Source of the DNA: Methylococcaceae bacterium
GTDB lineage: Bacteria; Pseudomonadota; Gammaproteobacteria; Methylococcales; Methylomonadaceae
Assembly: GCA_013140465.1 (NCBI GenBank)
Contig: JABFST010000138.1
Coordinates: forward strand, 1-9,799
Reading direction: 5' to 3'
Length of the DNA: 9,799 bases
Shown: piece by piece, positions 5,991 to 9,799 of the stretch
Layout of the letters: the number at the start of each line of letters is the position of its first letter
Position numbering within the stretch: the stretch's first letter is position 1
Program-made: the position numbers and the translations under genes
The notes under the pieces: generated by a model
The model's input: the letters and a program-made list of their open reading frames with translations, nothing else
Database searches by the model: none
Told to the model about the DNA's origin: nothing

Positions 5991-6572
5991 ATGGCTTTCG
6001 AACTTCCTGCGTTACCCTATGCTAACAATAGACTGGTGCCTTATATTTCTGAAGAAACGTTGGAGTTTCATTATGGCAAGCACCATCAGACCTATGTGAC
6101 CAACCTCAACAATCTTGTGCCTGGCACAGAATTTGAGGGTTTAAGCTTGGAAGAGATTATCGTCAAGTCTTCTGGAGCTATCTTTAATAATGCCGCACAA
6201 GTCTGGAATCATACATTTTACTGGAATAGCTTGGCTCCAAATGCGGGTGGTGAACCTACTGGTGCTTTGGCAGAAGCAATTAATGCTACGTTTGGTTCGT
6301 ACTCTAAATTTAAGGAAGATTTTGCCAAATGTGCGGTTACAACATTTGGTTCGGGATGGGCTTGGTTGGTAAAAAATGCCGATGGAAGCTTGGCTTTGGT
6401 GAGTACCAGCAATGCCGGTTGTCCATTAACAACAGGTCAAACGCCCTTATTGACCTGTGATGTGTGGGAGCATGCTTACTATATAGATTATCGTAATGCC
6501 CGTCCGGCCTATTTGGAGGCATTTTGGGCGTTAGTGAACTGGGATTTTGCTGCCGCAAATTACGCAGCTTAA
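5991..6572 (+). CDS. sodB: Iron superoxide dismutase
   Basis: This 193-residue cytoplasmic enzyme converts superoxide to oxygen and hydrogen peroxide. The four metal ligands are visible: His27 (in [11 protein letters not shown]), His74 (VWNHTFYW), Asp157 and His161 ([11 protein letters not shown]). Gln70 in [11 protein letters not shown] and the [10 protein letters not shown] stretch are marks of the iron rather than the manganese type, and the length matches E. coli SodB. The start is set by AGGA (5980-5983) seven bases before the ATG. It is a single-gene unit with its own terminator, divergent from the CDGSH gene, another iron protein. A cambialistic (Fe/Mn) enzyme cannot be excluded. Confidence 0.97.
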   Translation: MAFELPALPYANNRLVPYISEETLEFHYGKHHQTYVTNLNNLVPGTEFEGLSLEEIIVKSSGAIFNNAAQVWNHTFYWNSLAPNAGGEPTGALAEAINATFGSYSKFKEDFAKCAVTTFGSGWAWLVKNADGSLALVSTSNAGCPLTTGQTPLLTCDVWEHAYYIDYRNARPAYLEAFWALVNWDFAAANYAA

Positions 6573-6596
6573 TCCAAAACTATCGTTAATTTTTTT

Positions 6597-6633
6597 AAAG
6601 CCCCCTATGTCATGCGACGCAGGGGGCTTTTTT
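6597..6633 (+). terminator. Terminator after sodB
   Basis: AAAGCCCCCT (6597-6606) pairs perfectly with AGGGGGCTTT (6621-6630) around a 14-base loop, and T6 (6628-6633) completes a classic intrinsic terminator 24 bases after the sodB stop. Confidence 0.95.
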
Positions 6634-7062
6634 GTGCCGTAAATAAATGTTGTGTTGAAAAATTGGGGTAGTGTAGGGTTGGGTTTAAAACTACAAGGCA
6701 CTCAGAACTTACAAACAGGCTCAGTTCATATCGCGTTGTTGAGCTTTTAGGGTTGGTTGTGAGTTGATGGGTAGGTCAAGTCTTATTGTGTAAGCCTGGG
6801 TGGCGCTTGATTTTGGGGCGTACACGCGCACATTTTGTAATCCTAAATGTAAGAAAGTTAAAGGGAAAATGAGTGGCAATTGTAAGCCGACCACACGCTC
6901 TAGTGGGCAAAATCAACAAGATTTTAGGGCTGTGCTGTACAGGATAAACATCAGATGCTGTGTTCACAATGACGGTCAGATGATGTCGATATATCGTATA
7001 ATCTCATGATTTAATGTGGGATTTTGTAATTGGGTGCTGTAGGCAGGGCGGCAGCTGATGGG

Positions 7063-7083
7063 GCATTAAGCATTTGGCATTGA
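7063..7083 (+). repeat. Triple 7-bp GCATT repeat at the hps promoter
   Basis: Three head-to-tail units GCATTAA (7063-7069), GCATTTG (7070-7076) and GCATTGA (7077-7083) share GCATT at a strict 7-base step. The third unit overlaps the first four bases of the -35 box. It may be a regulator-binding array; with only five fixed bases per unit, chance is not excluded. Confidence 0.5.
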
Positions 7084-7109
7084 CAGCCGTCCCCTTTCTA
7101 CTTTACAGT
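7080..7109 (+). promoter_or_regulatory. Promoter of hps-phi
   Basis: A perfect -35 box TTGACA (7080-7085) is followed at 18 bases by TACAGT (7104-7109), a 4-of-6 -10 box. The mRNA leader would be about 60 bases. The -35 box is part of TTGACAGCCGTC, which recurs in similar form at the tkt promoter. TATAAC (7140-7145) is an alternative -10 box without a matching -35. Confidence 0.55.
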
Positions 7110-7173
7110 TATGTCCGCAAAACAAGTATGTAACCAACTATAACTATTAATATAACCCTTCGGAGCACATATC

Positions 7174-7815
7174 ATGGCAAAACCATTAATTCAAATGGCA
7201 TTAGATTCACTGGATTTCGACGCAACTGTTGCGCTGGCTACTTTGGTAGCTCCGCACGTTGATATTTTTGAAATCGGTACGCCTTGTATCAAACATAACG
7301 GGATCAACTTAGTAAGAGAGTTGAGAGCCAGATTTCCAGAAAAATTGTTGTTAGTTGACCTGAAAACAATGGATGCTGGTGAATACGAAGCGACTCCATT
7401 CTATGCTGCTGGTGCTGACATTGTGACTGTTTTAGGCGTTTCTGGATTGGCAACAATCGGTGGCGTGATTAAAGCTGCAAACGCACATGGTGCAGAAGCT
7501 CAAATCGACTTGATCAACGTAGAAGACAAAGTTGCTTGTGCAAAAGCTTCATGTGAAGCGGGCGCACAAATCATGGGTATCCACACTGGCCTTGATGCCC
7601 AAGCTGCAGGTCACACACCATTCTCAGACCTTAACGACATCGCAGCATTAGGTCTTCCTGTCAGAATTTCAGTTGCTGGTGGTATCAAAGCATCAACTGT
7701 ACAAGACGTAGTAAGAGCAGGTGCAAACATTATCGTTGTTGGTGCTGCTATTTATGGTGCAGCTTCACCTGCTGATGCAGCGCGTGAAATTCGCGAATTG
7801 GTTGACGCTGTTTAA
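7174..7815 (+). CDS. hxlA: 3-hexulose-6-phosphate synthase (HPS)
   Basis: This 213-residue cytoplasmic enzyme condenses formaldehyde with ribulose 5-phosphate to hexulose 6-phosphate, the fixing step of the RuMP cycle. It belongs to the orotidine-5'-phosphate decarboxylase superfamily (a TIM barrel). Visible family marks are Asp11 (MALDSLDF), Glu33 (FEIGTPCIKHNG), the DxKxxD motif Asp62-Lys64-Asp67 (LVDLKTMDAG), His137 (GIHTGLDAQA), and the phosphate-binding turns SVAGGI (166-171) and VVGAAIYG (188-195). GGAG (7162-7165) lies eight bases before the ATG. Several codons are less AT-biased than in neighbouring genes, fitting high expression (impression, not computed). PHI starts 11 bases after the stop, so they are an operon. 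Often called hps in methanotrophs. Confidence 0.96.
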   Translation: MAKPLIQMALDSLDFDATVALATLVAPHVDIFEIGTPCIKHNGINLVRELRARFPEKLLLVDLKTMDAGEYEATPFYAAGADIVTVLGVSGLATIGGVIKAANAHGAEAQIDLINVEDKVACAKASCEAGAQIMGIHTGLDAQAAGHTPFSDLNDIAALGLPVRISVAGGIKASTVQDVVRAGANIIVVGAAIYGAASPADAAREIRELVDAV

Positions 7816-7826
7816 GAGGCTGTAAT

Positions 7827-8372
7827 ATGTATCAGCAACAAAATCAGCAGCTTGTCGTAGGCAAGATTTCAGAGATTCTTGATGCTACCGACAATGGCTA
7901 TGCTGAAAAGATGACGGAAATGCTTGATAATGCTAAGCGTATTTTCATAGCAGGAGCTGGACGTTCTAAACTAGTCGGTAATTTCTTTGCCATGAGATTA
8001 GTGCATGGTGGGTATGATGTCAGCGTAGTCGGTGAAATTGTAACGCCAAGCATTAAGAACGGTGATTTGCTGGTCATAATTTCTGGTTCTGGCGAGACTG
8101 AGCAACTGATAGCATTTACAAAGAATGCTAAAAAAGTAGGTGCAAAGATCGTCCTGATTTCAGCAAAAGCCTCTTCAACCATAGGCGATATGGCAGACGG
8201 CGTTTTTCAGATTGGAAAACAGGAGCTATACGGCAAAGTTGTAGGCATGCCAATGGGGACAGTGTTTGAACTGTCCACATTATGCTTTTTGGAAGCACTC
8301 ATTTCACACATAATATGGGAAAAAGGAATTCCCGAAGAAATAATGAGAGAAAGGCACGCTAACTTAGAGTAA
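7827..8372 (+). CDS. hxlB: 6-phospho-3-hexuloisomerase (PHI)
   Basis: This 181-residue sugar isomerase (SIS) domain enzyme converts hexulose 6-phosphate, made by the upstream gene product, to fructose 6-phosphate. Family marks are IAGAGRSKLVG (residues 41-51), the phosphate-binding ISGSGETEQL (85-94), the MPMGTVFE segment ending at Glu148, and the C-terminal RERHANLE (174-181, with His177). Length and ends match stand-alone PHI proteins. AAGAGG (7814-7819), which overlaps the hps stop codon, sits seven bases before the ATG, indicating coupled translation. The gene is followed at once by a terminator, so hps-phi is a two-gene unit. Confidence 0.96.
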   Translation: MYQQQNQQLVVGKISEILDATDNGYAEKMTEMLDNAKRIFIAGAGRSKLVGNFFAMRLVHGGYDVSVVGEIVTPSIKNGDLLVIISGSGETEQLIAFTKNAKKVGAKIVLISAKASSTIGDMADGVFQIGKQELYGKVVGMPMGTVFELSTLCFLEALISHIIWEKGIPEEIMRERHANLE

Positions 8373-8379
8373 TGTCAAA

Positions 8380-8412
8380 AGAACGAGTGGTTATCCACTC
8401 GTTCTAATTTTT
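8380..8412 (+). terminator. Terminator between hxlB and tkt
   Basis: AGAACGAGTGG (8380-8390) and CCACTCGTTCT (8395-8405) form a perfect 11-bp stem with the loop TTAT, followed after two bases by T5 (8408-8412). It lies seven bases past the hxlB stop. The slightly offset, short T-run suggests some read-through into tkt is possible. Confidence 0.85.
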
Positions 8413-8459
8413 AATGCATGATAATTTACAATAAGCCAACAATTGGTTAGCCAAGACTG

Positions 8460-8490
8460 TTGACAAACGTCACTACACATAATTTATAAA
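8460..8490 (+). promoter_or_regulatory. Promoter of tkt
   Basis: A perfect -35 box TTGACA (8460-8465) is followed by TTATAA (8484-8489, 18 bases) or TATAAA (8485-8490, 19 bases). TGAC-AAAC-GTCA (8461-8472) is an inverted repeat that overlaps the -35 box, a good place for a repressor or activator. The mRNA leader would be only about 13 bases. TTGG-TTAG-CCAA just upstream (8443-8454) is another small inverted repeat. Confidence 0.55.
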
Positions 8491-8508
8491 AACAGTAAGG
8501 AGAACAAT

Positions 8509-9799
8509 ATGACTTCGCGCCGAGAATTAGCGAACGCCATACGCGCTTTGAGCATGGATGCCGTACAAAAAGCAAACTCAGGACACCCAGGTGCGCCAAT
8601 GGGAATGGCGGATATCGCCGAAGTTTTGTGGAATAGTTTTTTAAGCCACAATCCAACAAATCCACAATGGTCAAATAGGGATCGTTTTGTGCTTTCTAAC
8701 GGACATGGATCTATGCTGATCTATTCCTTACTGCACTTAAGCGGCTACGATTTGCCAATTGAAGAGCTAAAGAATTTTCGTCAATTACACTCAAAAACGC
8801 CTGGTCATCCCGAGTATGGTTATGCACCTGGTGTAGAGACAACAACAGGGCCATTAGGCCAAGGCATTACTAACGCTGTAGGTATGGCTATAGCTGAAAA
8901 GGCTCTGGCTGCGCAATTTAACAGAGACGAACATAAAATTGTAGATCATCATACCTATGTGTTTTTAGGTGATGGCTGTTTAATGGAAGGTATATCGCAC
9001 GAAGCGTGTTCTTTGGCGGGTACTTTAGGATTAGGCAAGTTAATCGCTTTTTGGGATGATAACGGCATATCAATAGACGGACATGTTGATGGTTGGTTTA
9101 CAGACAACACTCCCGGCCGTTTTGAAGCTTATGGATGGCATGTAATAGCAAATGTAGACGGGCATGACTCTCAAGCTTTAATAAACGCAATCGAACTGGC
9201 TAAGTCTGTTACCGATAAACCCAGCATTATTTGTTGCAAAACCACAATAGGATTTGGTTCTCCTAATAAAGCAGGTAGCCATGCTTGCCACGGTGCGGCC
9301 TTAGGCCAAGACGAAATTAATCTGACTAAAGCTGCTTTAGGTTGGGATCATGAAGCATTTGTAATACCTGCCGACGTTTATGCAGGTTGGGATGCCAAAA
9401 CAAAAGGAGCTGAAGCCGAAGCTGAATGGAATGCGCGTTTTTCTGCATACCAAGGTGCTTATCCTGAATTGGCAGCTGAATATCAACGGCGTATTGCTGG
9501 CGATTTGCCTGCTACTTGGCAAGCAGATGCCACAGCTTTTGTTAATGCAGTGAATGCAGAAGCAAAAACAACAGCGACTCGCTTATCTTCATTGGCGGCA
9601 ATTGAAGGCTTTGCTAAAATTCTGCCAGAAATTTTTGGCGGATCAGCAGACTTGGGTTGTTCAAATATGACCGAGTGGTCTACCTACAGACCTATGCGGG
9701 CAAACAAGCCAGATGCCAACTACGTCAATTATGGTGTGCGTGAGTTCGGCATGTCTGCGATTATGAACGGTATTGCCTTGCATGGTGGCTTAATTCCGT
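8509..9799 (+). CDS. tkt: Transketolase (3' end beyond the window)
   Basis: The first 430 residues of a transketolase of about 660; the frame stays open to the window end. The enzyme moves two-carbon units between sugar phosphates with thiamine diphosphate, here regenerating pentose acceptor for HPS. The sequence aligns almost without gaps to E. coli TktA: His26 ([18 protein letters not shown]), His66 (SNGHGSM), His100 (TPGHPE), the cofactor motif GDG (154-156) to Asn185 ([11 protein letters not shown]), His258/His261 (SHACHGA), Asp382 (GGSADL) and catalytic Glu412 (GVREFGM). The pyrimidine-binding domain begins near residue 355. AAGGAG (8497-8502) six bases before the ATG is the strongest ribosome binding site in the window. 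It has its own promoter after the hxlB terminator. Confidence 0.98.
   Translation, partial: MTSRRELANAIRALSMDAVQKANSGHPGAPMGMADIAEVLWNSFLSHNPTNPQWSNRDRFVLSNGHGSMLIYSLLHLSGYDLPIEELKNFRQLHSKTPGHPEYGYAPGVETTTGPLGQGITNAVGMAIAEKALAAQFNRDEHKIVDHHTYVFLGDGCLMEGISHEACSLAGTLGLGKLIAFWDDNGISIDGHVDGWFTDNTPGRFEAYGWHVIANVDGHDSQALINAIELAKSVTDKPSIICCKTTIGFGSPNKAGSHACHGAALGQDEINLTKAALGWDHEAFVIPADVYAGWDAKTKGAEAEAEWNARFSAYQGAYPELAAEYQRRIAGDLPATWQADATAFVNAVNAEAKTTATRLSSLAAIEGFAKILPEIFGGSADLGCSNMTEWSTYRPMRANKPDANYVNYGVREFGMSAIMNGIALHGGLIP

Larger units (their letters stand above)
6634..7173. other. 540-bp non-coding region upstream of hps
   Basis: No convincing gene. Short open frames at 6800-7009 (+, GTG start) and 6776-6967 (-) lack ribosome binding sites and resemble no family I know. 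Seen here: GAACT/AGTTC around 6707-6729; CTGTACAG near 6936; a cluster of small palindromes at 6970-7009 (TGAC-G-GTCA, CGATATATCG, TCATGA) with a TATAAT at 6997-7002; GC-rich repeats around 7036-7062; and the hps promoter. Its length suits a heavily regulated gene or a small RNA, but neither is shown. Confidence 0.6.

Noticed and set aside
6936..6948. CTGT-N5-ACAG near 6936 as a LexA (SOS) box
   Set aside because: The spacing does not fit the gammaproteobacterial CTGT-N8-ACAG form, and no SOS gene is near.
6800..7009. 69-codon GTG-start frame with several Cys and Lys residues
   Set aside because: No Shine-Dalgarno sequence, opens only just after a stop, and the composition looks like translated spacer; the opposite strand is also open by chance.
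7898..8182. 94-codon minus-strand frame over hxlB
   Set aside because: Antisense shadow of a clear SIS-domain enzyme.
1..9799. Mobile element, CRISPR array, tRNA or rRNA gene, toxin-antitoxin or defence system
   Set aside because: No transposase, regularly spaced long repeats, cloverleaf-like segment, or defence-type protein was seen; gene content is housekeeping and central metabolism.

Overview
The window is chromosomal DNA of a gammaproteobacterium, most likely a type I methanotroph (Methylococcales). Two things support this. The left third is a textbook gammaproteobacterial end-of-spc plus alpha ribosomal operon, whose proteins read closely to their E. coli counterparts. The right third carries the key pair of the ribulose monophosphate (RuMP) formaldehyde-fixation cycle (hexulose-6-phosphate synthase and 6-phospho-3-hexuloisomerase), followed by transketolase. 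The DNA is fairly AT-rich. The genus cannot be settled from the sequence alone.

Region 1 (1-3380, + strand): the 3' end of secY, then rpmJ (GTG start), rpsM, rpsK, rpsD, rpoA and rplQ, tightly spaced and closed by a perfect 20-bp-stem bidirectional terminator. Between rpmJ and rpsM there is an extended -10 promoter (TGCTATAAT) and a small hairpin that covers the rpsM Shine-Dalgarno sequence. This is where E. coli has its alpha-operon promoter and S4 autoregulatory site.

Region 2 (3381-5765, - strand): a 7Fe ferredoxin (fdxA), about 480 bp with no convincing gene, an exported TPR protein that may have a leaderless mRNA, and a two-gene unit. That unit encodes a small twin-motif CDGSH iron-sulfur protein, whose second motif has Asn where the His ligand is expected, and a CYTH-fold triphosphatase-like protein. 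The two overlap by one base (TAATG).

Region 3 (5766-6633): a palindrome-rich divergent spacer, then an iron superoxide dismutase (sodB) with a strong terminator.

Region 4 (6634-9799, + strand): a 540-bp non-coding stretch leads into hps-phi, a terminator, and tkt, which runs off the window. HPS joins formaldehyde to ribulose 5-phosphate, PHI isomerises the product to fructose 6-phosphate, and transketolase helps regenerate the acceptor pentose. Both hps and tkt have a perfect TTGACA -35 box inside a shared longer motif (TTGACANNCGTC). A triple 7-bp GCATT repeat runs into the hps -35 box. These suggest shared but separate control of the two transcription units.

No clearly novel multi-gene system is visible. 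The best leads are the altered CDGSH protein fused by overlap to a CYTH enzyme, and the shared promoter motif and long leader region of the RuMP genes.
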